Positions 16,370 to 26,739 of a stretch of DNA of 36,008 bases are shown here, piece by piece; within the stretch, counting starts at the first letter, position 1, and every line of letters begins with the position of its first letter. The notes beneath the pieces were generated by a model that worked only from the letters and a program-made list of their open reading frames with translations, had not been told where the DNA came from and did not search any database. A program made the position numbers and the translations under genes. Origin of the DNA: Candidatus Omnitrophota bacterium (GTDB lineage: Bacteria > Omnitrophota > Gorgyraeia > 2-01-FULL-45-10); assembly GCA_903843285.1 (NCBI GenBank), contig CAIMPC010000018.1:1-36008 (forward strand). The letters are read 5' to 3'.

Positions 16370-19300
16370 CTATTTATTGACTAAAGGATCTTTTTTTACG
16401 TCCCGATAAACACGGTGAACCTTTAAATCTCCTCGCGATCGGTCAAGATCCTTCGGTAGGATCATCTCGTTCTTCAGCAGTGATGCGCCTACTACGCCCT
16501 CCATCGCCTGTCTAAGCATCCATCCGGCGGCGCCTGTATACCCATGCCATATCATACGCCCTGGCTCAAAATTTGTAAGCACATCAGCTCCCTGCTTATT
16601 AGGCTGGCCTCCGTAGATCTCTATCTCATCGCTCTCCATGTGGGCTATCGGAGAAATCTTAAGCCATAATCTGTATGCGATAGCCGCATACTCGTCGGAT
16701 TTTACTCTTTCTCCCTGTTTTTCAAACTGCTCGGAGAGAATACGCGCGGCTCTGACCAGCCACTGAACACCGTGACAATACATACCGTTCTCGCGAACAC
16801 CTTCGGGATATTTACTGCTTCTGCCAAGATATGGTTTTGTACCCTCTCTCAGAGCAGGCCAACCGAGAAGTATCGCATTATCTTTTTCCAATATATTAAG
16901 CGCAGTATTAAATATAGTGAGCCCACGCTCAAAATTTATTCCGCTCTTAACCGCCCAGGATGCTGTCAACGCATCAATCTCCCATATTCCGCTGTCTTTA
17001 ATACCTATCTCTGTGCCATCGTCGTGGATAGCGCGTAGATACCTATCGCCCCTCCATGTCTTCTCTATGGCATCCTTAAGACTATTCATCTTCTTTTCGT
17101 AATGCTCTCTTCTGGCATGACCGTCTTTAGCCTCAATAATATCGAGCATCTCTTTCAGGATATAATAAAGGAAGAATCCGAGCCATATGCTCTCGCCCTT
17201 GCCTTCGCTTCCTATCTCATCAAGGCCATCGTTCCAATCTCCGGTCTGCATTAACGGTAATCCATTCTTGCCGGTTCTATCATTCAGCAGGAGATCTATT
17301 GAGCGCATACTGTGCCTATACACCGTATCGGATCTTGTCGTCCTGTGGTATAGGTGTCCCCATCCCTGTTTATTCTTCGGAAGCTTTGCGAATGGAAATT
17401 CGCTCTCGACATAGGATGTCATCTCATCAAGTATCGAATGATCTCCGGTGGCCCTGACATACTCGGCCACTCCCCACGACAGCCATACGGGATTATCGGA
17501 AGCATGCGAACGACATGAGAACGCCGTGCGTCCGTCGGTTAATGTGAAGAACCAGTGGAATACATCTCCCTGAATAAACTGCTGTGAAGCATGCAGGATT
17601 ATTTGTTTGCGCGCAAGGGATGGATCTATCCAGATGAGGTTCACTGTATCCTGAAGCTGGTCACGGAAACCATAAGCGCCGCTGGTCTGGTAAAAACCAC
17701 GTCTGGCCCAGATACGTTCAGCCAATGCCTGGTATTTAAGCCAGTTTTGATATCTGTCAAATTCGGGCTTGTTCGTTTCTACTTTTAATGTGCCCATTAA
17801 ACTCAGCCACCATTTGCGGGTATACTCAAGGCTCTGTTTTGTCTTAGAGATATCCTTATATTTATTTATTATGGCCGCGGCCTTTCTCTTATCATCTGCC
17901 TGGCCCAGGATAATAGTAATTGTGTTTTGGCCGTGCGCCGGTATCTCTACGGTCCCTAATAAGCCCGCTATTTGAGCCTCATCCGTCATTTGAGAGGCGT
18001 CAGGCCTGCCCTCCTCCACCATAAATGGACTTGTCGCTGTGCGTCCGGATCCGAAGAACCTGCCACGATTGGTCTCGAATCGTTCGCTGGGTATAGACAT
18101 GGAGACGAATGCAGTCCCGGAGCGGAATATATTGCGCGGGTTCTCATAAAATAACGCATTCAGCGCCCTGTCATAACGGCCTCCGAGCGGGCCTGATTTT
18201 TCCGGCATAAACCCAAGCACCATCTGAAAATATGGAGCTACTCTCATGCGTCTGGAGTGGCTCGCATCATTTTTTATGGTCAGCATATATACTCCCGTCG
18301 GTTCATCCGGCGGAACAAACACGGTTAGCTCGGTAGACACGGTACCCTTAGTCATGCGAAATATGGCACTACCGTCAACACTGAACTCGGATTCATGCTT
18401 GGCGCTCTTGTCGTTGATGGGATGATAGGTTGGTGAGTACCATTCATTTCGATCCTGATCGAATAGATAGATCGCCTCGGATGGAATTTCCCTGGTAACG
18501 GTATCAGCCCAATCAGGCGTAAGACGATTTTGCTGAGAATTACCATTGCATGAGGTGTGAAGGCCCCTATTAGTTACCATCACTGAATGTGTCGGATTAG
18601 ATACAGCATGGTCTATCGGCCTGGGAGTATAAGGCGTATGAACTATAAGCGCATTTCCATCCGGACTGAATGTGGAGTAAGGGCTCGGAGTACCCTGAGG
18701 TATCTCACCGTGGCCGATCAACAGCTTTTTCTTCCTTGGCTCGGTTTTTCTGGGAGCCCCGCGCGGATCGAGATGTTTTTTAATAAGCTCTAAGGCCTTG
18801 TCCCGATTATTAGCATAACCTATCATTATGCGCATAGCCGCAGAGCCTCTGGGCCCCACAGCCGCATTAACGATAAGGCTTCCGATCGGATCGAACGTCG
18901 GATATCCGGGAGTATCGCACGCGTCCATGAAATCGAGCTTATCTGCCATGCGCGGCGACCAGATGCTCCTGGCGCGACCGATGAAATCCACGCGCGAAGT
19001 TAAGAAACCTTCCGTAGGTATATCTGATGCTAATATACCCATCGCCTTTGTCGCCTTCTGCCACGATAGTATGGCATTTGATCCGCTCACATATTCCATC
19101 TCGGGATATAGCCTTGCATATTGCGTATGGAACCTGTCATGGATTCCGCCATTTAGTACCCACTCTAAATACGGAACTACCTTTAGCTGGCGCGGGACGT
19201 CGGAAAGATTCTCGATGGTCACCTTCCATATTTCGGCCGCGGAGTCCTGATCGGGTAATTCTATATCGACCGTGGTCTTAACATCGTTATTTATATTAAT

Positions 19301-22300
19301 GATCTTAAGCGAATCGCCGCATCTCTCAATGTGAGATGCCTTGAATTTTTCCGCAGGGAAGTTGCCTACGACCGGCCAGAATCTTTTGCCGCTGCCGGGC
19401 GGCTCCGAGGCATCGACCACAAATAGTATCCTGCCGCATGGATCCATAGTGTCATACGAACGCCTTGTGATGTCGGTCTCTTTTCCTGTGACCTCGCTGT
19501 ATATATCGCCATTCTTTCTTAGTACGACTTTGTACTCCCTGTTTCCCAGTTCGTAAGATTCGATCTTGCGGTTTGCCGACCTGCGGCCCATGGCGCGGAT
19601 CAGGAAAGATATCGCCGTGCATGTCACTATCGCCACGCATATAAATATGACCGATTGAGAAAGCGATAGCGCCTGTATCTTATTAATTATCCCCTTGCCT
19701 TCCGAGGCATTCTGCATTGCCACCGAGGTCCCCCACGCATAATCCCACTCTTTCCCGCGTGGAAGATAAAAAGGTATGAGGAGCGGTGCCCATGTGGCAA
19801 AGCGCTTAACCCCTTCCGGAATATATCTTTGGGCCGATGCCGGCCCTATAAAGCGTCCGATCTTCTCATCAAGCTTGTCCATACCGATAAAGCTTAAATT
19901 AACGAGAGTCGCCACTCTCAGGCCCATATGGTCCATCCATATTAATACACGGAACCAGTCTAAGGCCAGCACCCACACGAATACCTGAAGGCTCCATGCC
20001 TTAAAGGCTTCCGGCGACATCGTAAAATTATTGAATATAGCGAATAATGTGCGTACCGCTCCATCCTGGTTATACCATGTTGGCTCGGGCATCATTCTAA
20101 GGAAGGTAAATATGATCGGTGACATCCAAAGTCCCCACCTCAGGACGTATATCATATGTTCGATCAGAGACGCGAACCCTGCTTTCGAAAAGAAGAATTT
20201 TATCGGCGTCTTGTCCTTGTCGAAAAATGCCTGCAAGAATACCTTATTGATTGCGAACAGCCATGCCGCAATGGACCAGTTTATTACCCCGGCCAATGAT
20301 TCTATGAATAATAACTTCGAGCCACCCGTATAGTTACCGAGGTCTATACGCCCCCATTTATTTACCAGAGGATACGTAATATAATCTACGGCGGATAATC
20401 CGGAACTTAGGTATAACTTAAACTTCTCTACTACCACCGGAACCTGCAGGGAATCGAGATAAAATGCCGCGGCGCTTCCGATAAATGCGCCGAGAAGCAT
20501 ATCGACGAAATAGAGCCTCCACGACTGGATCTTACCGCGTCCTCTTAAGGCATACCATCCGTCTCTCAGGATGCTTACTCCGCCGGAGGCCGCCAAACCA
20601 ATTATAAGGCCAAATAGGATGCGATCGGGCATATTACGGGAGAACATATTATTGGAAACCATGTATGAAAATCCAAAGCCTGCTATAGCTCCTCTGGCAC
20701 AAAGCGTAATGTCCGTATAGCTGTAACGCACCCTCTCGAAGAAACGTAAACTGCCATCGAAACTTTCTATAATGGTTTTAATAAGCGGAAATACCAACGC
20801 GCCCGAAATTATACCTATCACTATCGGCATCGAAGACACGATCTTATGAGAGATCGGCATGTTTAACACCATGCCGAGGGCATATAGTAAACCTACCAAT
20901 ATGGCACTATAGGCCATGCCCTTTTTAGATCCAATGCTGACATGCTTTGAGATCGTCTGCAGGGAAGGCGCTATTCGTTTACCGGCGTCTAATAGGGCCC
21001 CTGTAACGAGATACACCTCACCCCATAATCCACCGTACGAAAGAGCCGTAGTAAGCATAGATGCGATGGCCTTTAAGATCATTGGCAACTTAACAATATA
21101 CGCTGAGGATCCAAAAGCCGCGATAACGGGTGCCACGACTACGCCTACCGACACGAGAAGGATCGTAAGATGCCCCATCATGCTCTTAAGCACCCTGCCT
21201 TTCGTGGCCATGCCGATACTGCAGATAACTATTTCATTGAAGACAAACATTACTGCAAATCTGCCTATCAGCTCTATGATATCCGGCCAATATACGCTTG
21301 CGCCAAACGTTAGGAAATTACCTATACTTCTAAGAAGTCCCACGCTTCCTAATATAAGCAGCCAATTAAAAAGGTAAGGCACCCCGGCGATAAGCGAGCC
21401 ACTTATCGTTCTCAGGTGCCGGCCTTGAGATATAAATGACCTGGCGTTTGCAAAGTGGTATATCACGAACGCAAGCGCTGCTATTAAATTATTCAACATC
21501 AGTAGCTGAATCCACGAAGCCGGCGACTGTAATAGCTCAAATCTGCTCGATGATGCGGCGAGAAGAGCGGATATAAATGCATTTTGGAATACTTCATAAG
21601 GCGTTAGATACTTACCCGTCAGGCCGAACTTCAAAATCCCGGCAATGACAACACCTGCAATCCCTACCGCTATAAATCCGAAATTAAAGCCATGCTCCAG
21701 GGGATTTAATGTCCCGAATCCGTATATCTGAAACGCAAATCCCAATGTCATTACAACGCTCAGGCCATACAGGATATCCCTTTTAATCCCGGAAAATACG
21801 GAAAACTCTCTTACCTTGCCTTTATCTCCGATTAATACTCCCAATATGGTGCATATTAGCGCCAGGATAATACTTACGAGAAGTGCCAGGCCGGATTTTA
21901 TTAGAAATGCGTTTTTCTGTAAAGAAGACAGCTTATAAAAATTGAGATCGAAATACAGGATTCCATCGAGACGTTTCTTATTATCGGTGGGGCTGACCAC
22001 AAATACTACTTCGCTAAGCTTGCCTATCCTATCCCAATCCACCGACTCCTTAACGTAATTCCATCCGAGACCCAGATGAACCGGCGCAGACTGAACACCC
22101 CTATCACCTTTTATCTCCAGTTTAACGGTGACTTCTTGTAGTTGTCCGAGGTTTTGAACTTTAACGCCAGCCTTAACCGCATCTACTTCACCTTTCTTAA
22201 ACTTTTCCGGATATGTCTTGGTCCAAAGACCCACTATGGCTCCGGGAAAGATAGTATAGTCGAATTTCAATACATCCTTATTTATAGAGGATTCGTTCTC

Positions 22301-22519
22301 GGTATTAACACCGCCTATTGCGGGGCCGATATTGAACATCCCATTCTCTTCGGCCTCCAGGATACTGAAACCTGTAGGATCGGTAAGGGCCGCGATCTTT
22401 TTTTCGACGGCAAACGCAAGGTTCGTGGAGACCAATGAGGAAAATGCCGTCAACATGCATATGATAAAACAGCCGACACGTAAAGATTTTGTGAAAAGAG
22501 TATTATTGCTCCCCTTCAT
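16370..22519 (-). CDS. Polytopic membrane protein fused to a GH94 phosphorylase (cyclic-glucan-synthase-like C-terminal half)
   Basis: 2049 aa. Residues 1-36 are a signal sequence; about 45-205 form a beta-domain, probably periplasmic (ILYFDLNFY near its end). About 207-985 hold roughly 18 hydrophobic segments. After the last helix comes a basic stretch (RAMGRRSANRK), which argues that the rest is cytoplasmic. About 1000-2045 are GH94: two tandem GT36-associated beta domains (about 1030-1200 and 1340-1530), then the (alpha/alpha)6 catalytic domain with FRDQLQDT, HASQQFIQGDVFHWFF and QTGDWNDGLDEI (catalytic-acid region, near residue 1760). The double beta module resembles cyclic beta-1,2-glucan synthase rather than small cellobiose phosphorylases. 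I find no GT84 glycosyltransferase (no QxxRW). Reversible phosphorolysis of beta-1,2-glucan chains at the membrane is likely; substrate and any transport role are inferred. AGGAG stands 8 bases before ATG 22519. Confidence 0.85.
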   Translation of the reverse strand: MKGSNNTLFTKSLRVGCFIICMLTAFSSLVSTNLAFAVEKKIAALTDPTGFSILEAEENGMFNIGPAIGGVNTENESSINKDVLKFDYTIFPGAIVGLWTKTYPEKFKKGEVDAVKAGVKVQNLGQLQEVTVKLEIKGDRGVQSAPVHLGLGWNYVKESVDWDRIGKLSEVVFVVSPTDNKKRLDGILYFDLNFYKLSSLQKNAFLIKSGLALLVSIILALICTILGVLIGDKGKVREFSVFSGIKRDILYGLSVVMTLGFAFQIYGFGTLNPLEHGFNFGFIAVGIAGVVIAGILKFGLTGKYLTPYEVFQNAFISALLAASSSRFELLQSPASWIQLLMLNNLIAALAFVIYHFANARSFISQGRHLRTISGSLIAGVPYLFNWLLILGSVGLLRSIGNFLTFGASVYWPDIIELIGRFAVMFVFNEIVICSIGMATKGRVLKSMMGHLTILLVSVGVVVAPVIAAFGSSAYIVKLPMILKAIASMLTTALSYGGLWGEVYLVTGALLDAGKRIAPSLQTISKHVSIGSKKGMAYSAILVGLLYALGMVLNMPISHKIVSSMPIVIGIISGALVFPLIKTIIESFDGSLRFFERVRYSYTDITLCARGAIAGFGFSYMVSNNMFSRNMPDRILFGLIIGLAASGGVSILRDGWYALRGRGKIQSWRLYFVDMLLGAFIGSAAAFYLDSLQVPVVVEKFKLYLSSGLSAVDYITYPLVNKWGRIDLGNYTGGSKLLFIESLAGVINWSIAAWLFAINKVFLQAFFDKDKTPIKFFFSKAGFASLIEHMIYVLRWGLWMSPIIFTFLRMMPEPTWYNQDGAVRTLFAIFNNFTMSPEAFKAWSLQVFVWVLALDWFRVLIWMDHMGLRVATLVNLSFIGMDKLDEKIGRFIGPASAQRYIPEGVKRFATWAPLLIPFYLPRGKEWDYAWGTSVAMQNASEGKGIINKIQALSLSQSVIFICVAIVTCTAISFLIRAMGRRSANRKIESYELGNREYKVVLRKNGDIYSEVTGKETDITRRSYDTMDPCGRILFVVDASEPPGSGKRFWPVVGNFPAEKFKASHIERCGDSLKIININNDVKTTVDIELPDQDSAAEIWKVTIENLSDVPRQLKVVPYLEWVLNGGIHDRFHTQYARLYPEMEYVSGSNAILSWQKATKAMGILASDIPTEGFLTSRVDFIGRARSIWSPRMADKLDFMDACDTPGYPTFDPIGSLIVNAAVGPRGSAAMRIMIGYANNRDKALELIKKHLDPRGAPRKTEPRKKKLLIGHGEIPQGTPSPYSTFSPDGNALIVHTPYTPRPIDHAVSNPTHSVMVTNRGLHTSCNGNSQQNRLTPDWADTVTREIPSEAIYLFDQDRNEWYSPTYHPINDKSAKHESEFSVDGSAIFRMTKGTVSTELTVFVPPDEPTGVYMLTIKNDASHSRRMRVAPYFQMVLGFMPEKSGPLGGRYDRALNALFYENPRNIFRSGTAFVSMSIPSERFETNRGRFFGSGRTATSPFMVEEGRPDASQMTDEAQIAGLLGTVEIPAHGQNTITIILGQADDKRKAAAIINKYKDISKTKQSLEYTRKWWLSLMGTLKVETNKPEFDRYQNWLKYQALAERIWARRGFYQTSGAYGFRDQLQDTVNLIWIDPSLARKQIILHASQQFIQGDVFHWFFTLTDGRTAFSCRSHASDNPVWLSWGVAEYVRATGDHSILDEMTSYVESEFPFAKLPKNKQGWGHLYHRTTRSDTVYRHSMRSIDLLLNDRTGKNGLPLMQTGDWNDGLDEIGSEGKGESIWLGFFLYYILKEMLDIIEAKDGHARREHYEKKMNSLKDAIEKTWRGDRYLRAIHDDGTEIGIKDSGIWEIDALTASWAVKSGINFERGLTIFNTALNILEKDNAILLGWPALREGTKPYLGRSSKYPEGVRENGMYCHGVQWLVRAARILSEQFEKQGERVKSDEYAAIAYRLWLKISPIAHMESDEIEIYGGQPNKQGADVLTNFEPGRMIWHGYTGAAGWMLRQAMEGVVGASLLKNEMILPKDLDRSRGDLKVHRVYRDVKKDPLVNK

Positions 22520-22566
22520 AATAGATAGCTCCTGTATTTTATAGATTTATACCAACTAAGCATACA

Positions 22567-24369
22567 CTATTTAATAATGACGATAAGGCTGGAGTCCGTC
22601 GTCGAATCTTTTCTTGTGCCTTTATTCGGCACGCGCACTAAGCCTAAATCATCTATCTTAACCGTAATCTTGTAAGTCCCAGGCTCATTTGGTGCTTTCC
22701 ATATCTTCACATCCGTCTCTTTATCGTCTGTAAAATTGCCGCCGTCCACGGCCCAATGTATGGATAATAGATCCTTCTCGGTCTCCTCTTTTATCATCTT
22801 AGGAAGACGCGATTGGTCATCTTTATCGATCGTATATTCGTTGAACTTATCTTCGTCCACCAAACCTTGCAGCGTAAGCTGAACCCTAGCGCCTTTGGGC
22901 ACTTCTATCGTCGAGGCGCCAGCCTGATTCTCTATTTTAATCTCTTGCTTGTCCCCCATAGGCCCAACCATCATAGGTGCTATTTTTACATCGATACCTT
23001 TATAGGGATCCCATATGCTATACGCATCAGTCGCATCTGTGCCGAAGGTGGGAGCAATCTTGTTATTCCTTATCTCTTTTATATCATCGGTTATCATCTT
23101 AGCCGTATATGAATAACTGCTGGTCGCTTCGATTATTTTAAGCTTATCCTCGGTCGTATCATAATTTTTGGCCCTGTAATACAGCATCGCTATAAGGATG
23201 CGGGCATAATCACCTGTATCTTTCCTGTAATACCTGTCTATAAGCGACTGGAGGCTTTCGATTGCCTTGTCTCTGGGGAGATTTTCATAGTATACCTTCG
23301 CGAGCATCTCAAAAGCCTTATCAAACCATGCGCTATTCTTATATTTCTCCAGAAAATCTTCCAGCTGAGATATGGTTCTTATATGATCCTTCATATAATA
23401 GGAAGATAGCGCGAGCTTATAACTGCAATAATCGGCGGGCGGCAGATCGGAGTACTTTTCCATGTACACCATGTAGTACTTCTTCGCTTCCCTGTATTTA
23501 CCGGCCTTAAAATATTTCTCTCCGGTATCCATTATCTTAGCGCCCATCTCTTCCTTATTATAGTACGCCGGCGCTGCCGCCACATACTGTTCATACAGAT
23601 TGGCCGCCTCCTTCAAATCATTTTGGTCAAAATATTTTTCGGCCGAGGACCTGATCTCCTCGAGGACCTCCCTGCCTATTTCAGGGGAGGACTTTGAGGC
23701 ATAGAGTATTCTCAGTTTTACGGAGTCCTTAGATAGTCCGAGATTCTTTAATTTTCCCGCGACGTATTCCAGCTCTTTTTTGTTGGCCATGCCATCTTCG
23801 CTATAATTTGCGATCTGGGCGGCTATGGCATCGAATGCGGCATCTGTCTTCTGAGCCTGAAGCCTCTCCTTAAAAACCACAAATCTTAGCATATTGTTAT
23901 CGATGACGAGGCTCTTTGATTTGGTGGTAGACGCTACTTTATCCAGGCATTCCATGGCCTCGGTGAAATATTTGTCATTGACGGCCATATATAAACGACC
24001 CGTTTCAATATCGTTATTTTTTGCGAGGACGGAAAGCTGTTCTATCCTGGCTTTGGCTATAGTGTAGTTAATGTAATCTTTATTGCCGCAGGCCGGATCC
24101 GCAAGGGCGGCCTTGGCGTCAGCCACAAGCTTTTCATAATTTTCATATGCGCATGGCTGGGCAAAAGAATTTTCGATAAGACCCCTGAGCGAAATCTCGT
24201 CCTTTGAAGCGCATATATCCTTAATTATTGCGCTACACTTGCATGTCGTTATAACTTTCTTCTGTGCATCTGTGGCCGTGGGCTCCTCCTGCTCGGAATG
24301 TGCCGATAAATTTACACCGGCAATCACAACCAACACAAGCATTGCAATGATCAGCTTCGAATATTTCAT
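22567..24369 (-). CDS. Exported TPR protein with C-terminal Ig-like domain
   Basis: 600 aa from ATG 24369, chosen because AAAGGA stands 8 bases upstream and the protein then opens with a clean signal peptide (KYSKLIIAMLVLVVIAGVNLSAHS). A CKC motif and a nearby Cys follow the signal. Residues about 230-435 are tetratricopeptide-like helical repeats (AANLYEQYV, AKKYYMVYMEKYSDLPPA, AIESLQSLIDRY), similar in style to BamD/YbgF-type periplasmic proteins. Residues 440-600 are beta-rich, ending in an Ig-like unit (WKAPNEPGTYKITVKIDDLG). The start lies 5 bases after the stop of the GH144-like gene, so the two are translated together. A scaffolding role for the glucan enzymes or an outer-membrane complex is guesswork; no enzyme motif was seen. 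Confidence 0.7.
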   Translation of the reverse strand: MKYSKLIIAMLVLVVIAGVNLSAHSEQEEPTATDAQKKVITTCKCSAIIKDICASKDEISLRGLIENSFAQPCAYENYEKLVADAKAALADPACGNKDYINYTIAKARIEQLSVLAKNNDIETGRLYMAVNDKYFTEAMECLDKVASTTKSKSLVIDNNMLRFVVFKERLQAQKTDAAFDAIAAQIANYSEDGMANKKELEYVAGKLKNLGLSKDSVKLRILYASKSSPEIGREVLEEIRSSAEKYFDQNDLKEAANLYEQYVAAAPAYYNKEEMGAKIMDTGEKYFKAGKYREAKKYYMVYMEKYSDLPPADYCSYKLALSSYYMKDHIRTISQLEDFLEKYKNSAWFDKAFEMLAKVYYENLPRDKAIESLQSLIDRYYRKDTGDYARILIAMLYYRAKNYDTTEDKLKIIEATSSYSYTAKMITDDIKEIRNNKIAPTFGTDATDAYSIWDPYKGIDVKIAPMMVGPMGDKQEIKIENQAGASTIEVPKGARVQLTLQGLVDEDKFNEYTIDKDDQSRLPKMIKEETEKDLLSIHWAVDGGNFTDDKETDVKIWKAPNEPGTYKITVKIDDLGLVRVPNKGTRKDSTTDSSLIVIIK

Positions 24370-24374
24370 AAGAA

Positions 24375-26663
24375 TCATCCTTTCTTCTTGGTAAACCCCG
24401 CCCTTACCAAAGCATCTTGAATGTATCGATTCTTCATGAAGTTCTTCCAGATAAATCCTGTTCGGAAATTCTCCACAGGTACAAGTATCATGCCAACGCC
24501 TATTCCGTAATAAGTAGGCGCATACCATTTTAGATCCAGATTAAAAGAATCCTTCAGGCCATATTGTCCCCACAGCCTTGGATATGTCATATACATATAC
24601 TTCAATGCTGACGTAGACAGATAGGGCGTGAATACGATTGATCCGGCAGGGCCGGTCGGCGATATCGTACCGTCATATTGAGGCTCGCCGCTTCCGGTGG
24701 GAGGAACTCCAAAATGCATAATGTAACCACCGGGCCTTGCCATAGACGTTATTCCCCAGCTATTAGGCCCGTACCCTTTGAATTTGTCCGAATTATCTAT
24801 GCAGAATTGCCTGTTGGCTAATGTCGCGTTGGTGCTATTATCAAACCAATCAATTCCTGTCTTATCGACCATGTTACGCAGGTCGAACCATAGATGCGCA
24901 TATTGGTATGAAAAGAGCGCGCCGTGCCATGTAAATATAAACGGCTTGCCTGTCTCGTAAGCCGCTGAATGCCTGGTCCAGGCGTAAAATACCTCGGGGT
25001 CTACCGGATGCGTCGGGGAGCCTATGGCAAGAAGGCAGACCAGCATAGTCTCGTCGGTATAAAAATCCCAGTACGAATCCAGGAACCCTCTCTCCGGGGA
25101 CCAGCCCATAGAGAAGTTATTAAACCAAGGCCCTTTTTCCTGGCATAGGAATTTTTCCCACGTCACCCTCTTATATATCTCTTCGGCTTTCTGCCTGACT
25201 TCGCCCCCGAAATATTCACCGGCTGTAATCGCGCCACAAACCAATATCGCTGTATCTACAGTGGATATCTCGCTCTTGCCTGCGCGTCTTGCCGTCCGTT
25301 TATTTAAGAAATGGTAAAAGAATCCGAACCTGCCCTCGGCGGCCGGCTCTTCCGCACCCACCTGCGGTAAAAATGTATTGAGAGTCATTAAGGCCCTCTT
25401 CCTGGCCTCCTCCTCGCCCATCCACTTCCTCTCGGCGCCTATACATAATGCGGCGAGCCCTACGCCGGTGGAGGCGATGCTCGCATCTCCGCCGCCTGAG
25501 GTATCGGAAAATAATCCTGTCGTCAGATCCTGATGATCTCTGAAAAACTCGAACGTCTTCTTCTCTACAAGGTTCAGAAATTCGTCATCGCTGATAGGTT
25601 GGGCCGGGCAATTTATCAGAATCCCCGTAGCCTTCTCGTTACCTCTAATGTCGGTAGCGACTGACCTTATTTGATAATTATAAAGCTCTCGCGAGTTATC
25701 CGGCTCCCATGCTATCTTATGCAGACTATTACTGATATCGTAATCTGTGCCTATAATCCTCCAGGTATTACCCTTATCTACAGAATATTCGAACCTTACG
25801 CTCTCTAAGAAAGGATTCTGATAAAAGGTCTCTGAGGCTATCTCCAGATCGTTGGCGCACTTAATGGCGGCACACTTATTGGCATTTGTTCCATTTATCT
25901 TAAAAGAGGCCTCGCTGGGTGCATTTATCCCCCTAAGATCCTCGTCTTTTCGCGAAAGGACGTCCTCCGGGCGGTTACCAAAGATTATATCATCCAGATA
26001 TACAACCCCTTTTTTATTGCCTGCTTTATTTTCAAATACCAGAACTAACTCCAGGGGCTTGGACCAATCTGTTATCTTGCTGAACGCCTTCAGGGGCACC
26101 ACGACTTTACCCCAATCTTTCGATACCATACCACCATTGATGAAAGCATTTAAATAGACATAACTTGTTATATCCTGCCCATATGTAAATACGCCATCCC
26201 CGTTAACATCCTGGTGCAGTTCTATCTTTATATCGCTGACATCCTGCGCTCCCTTTATCCAGAAAGACAGGTAATTATAATCTCTTAGATCCAAAGGTTC
26301 GGTCGACCCGGCCTTGCCCGGTATCTCCTTACCCAGTTTTATCCAGTAGTAAGTAAATTCTCCCAGTCTATCCACGTCATAATCGAGCGCGACAGCATAT
26401 CCGGTGTTGCCTCTGACATATCCTTCGTCCTGAATTATGGTCGCGTACAGCGTGCCTGGCTTATTATCGTCTCCTCCGGAAAGCCCGCCAAGATTGGTGT
26501 AAAGAGTGCCTTCGCTAAAATCGGAAAGAATTATGGGCTTTATAAACTTTACCGGTTTCTGGGGAATTTCCTGAGCCTCAGAATAGTCGGTATATAGGAA
26601 GGATGCGGATAATACCAAGATCGAGATTAGTGCAATTGATTTCTTTAATCGGCGGAGGAGCAT
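24375..26663 (-). CDS. Secreted GH144-like beta-1,2-glucanase with carbohydrate-binding-like and Ig-like domains
   Basis: 762 aa from ATG 26663 (a TTG at 26684 would add seven residues and sits nearer a poor ribosome site). A signal peptide ends near YSEA. Residues 40-230 are the array's shared beta domain (FSEGTLYTNLGG, FWIKGAQD, WGKVVVPLKAF, VVYLDDIIFG), here with a calcium-loop-like DVNGDGVF. Residues 240-345 look like an Ig/fibronectin fold. Residues about 355-750 are a glucoamylase/SGL (PF10091) domain, with EISTVDTAILVCGA, AIGSPTHPVDPEVF, FSYQYAHLWFDLR and GPAGSIVFTPYLS. These segments match the 425-aa paralogue at 32485 almost motif for motif. GH144 members are endo-beta-1,2-glucanases releasing sophorooligosaccharides; the exact activity here is inferred. 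It is followed at 5 bases by the TPR protein gene. Confidence 0.82.
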   Translation of the reverse strand: MLLRRLKKSIALISILVLSASFLYTDYSEAQEIPQKPVKFIKPIILSDFSEGTLYTNLGGLSGGDDNKPGTLYATIIQDEGYVRGNTGYAVALDYDVDRLGEFTYYWIKLGKEIPGKAGSTEPLDLRDYNYLSFWIKGAQDVSDIKIELHQDVNGDGVFTYGQDITSYVYLNAFINGGMVSKDWGKVVVPLKAFSKITDWSKPLELVLVFENKAGNKKGVVYLDDIIFGNRPEDVLSRKDEDLRGINAPSEASFKINGTNANKCAAIKCANDLEIASETFYQNPFLESVRFEYSVDKGNTWRIIGTDYDISNSLHKIAWEPDNSRELYNYQIRSVATDIRGNEKATGILINCPAQPISDDEFLNLVEKKTFEFFRDHQDLTTGLFSDTSGGGDASIASTGVGLAALCIGAERKWMGEEEARKRALMTLNTFLPQVGAEEPAAEGRFGFFYHFLNKRTARRAGKSEISTVDTAILVCGAITAGEYFGGEVRQKAEEIYKRVTWEKFLCQEKGPWFNNFSMGWSPERGFLDSYWDFYTDETMLVCLLAIGSPTHPVDPEVFYAWTRHSAAYETGKPFIFTWHGALFSYQYAHLWFDLRNMVDKTGIDWFDNSTNATLANRQFCIDNSDKFKGYGPNSWGITSMARPGGYIMHFGVPPTGSGEPQYDGTISPTGPAGSIVFTPYLSTSALKYMYMTYPRLWGQYGLKDSFNLDLKWYAPTYYGIGVGMILVPVENFRTGFIWKNFMKNRYIQDALVRAGFTKKKG

Positions 26664-26689
26664 ATTATTAAATACCCTTATCAAAATGC

Positions 26690-26726
26690 AGGGATAGACA
26701 CGGAAGATGAGTCCGCGCCTATCCCT
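26690..26726. other. Intergenic stem-loop
   Basis: AGGGATAG (26690-26697) pairs with CTATCCCT (26719-26726); after a 3x3 internal loop, CGGA pairs with TCCG around a 7-base loop. It sits between the small carbohydrate-binding-like gene and the second glucanase gene. No T-run follows on the minus strand, so an mRNA 3-prime stabiliser for the small upstream gene is more likely than a terminator. Confidence 0.6.
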
Positions 26727-26739
26727 TAATTAGTAAATA

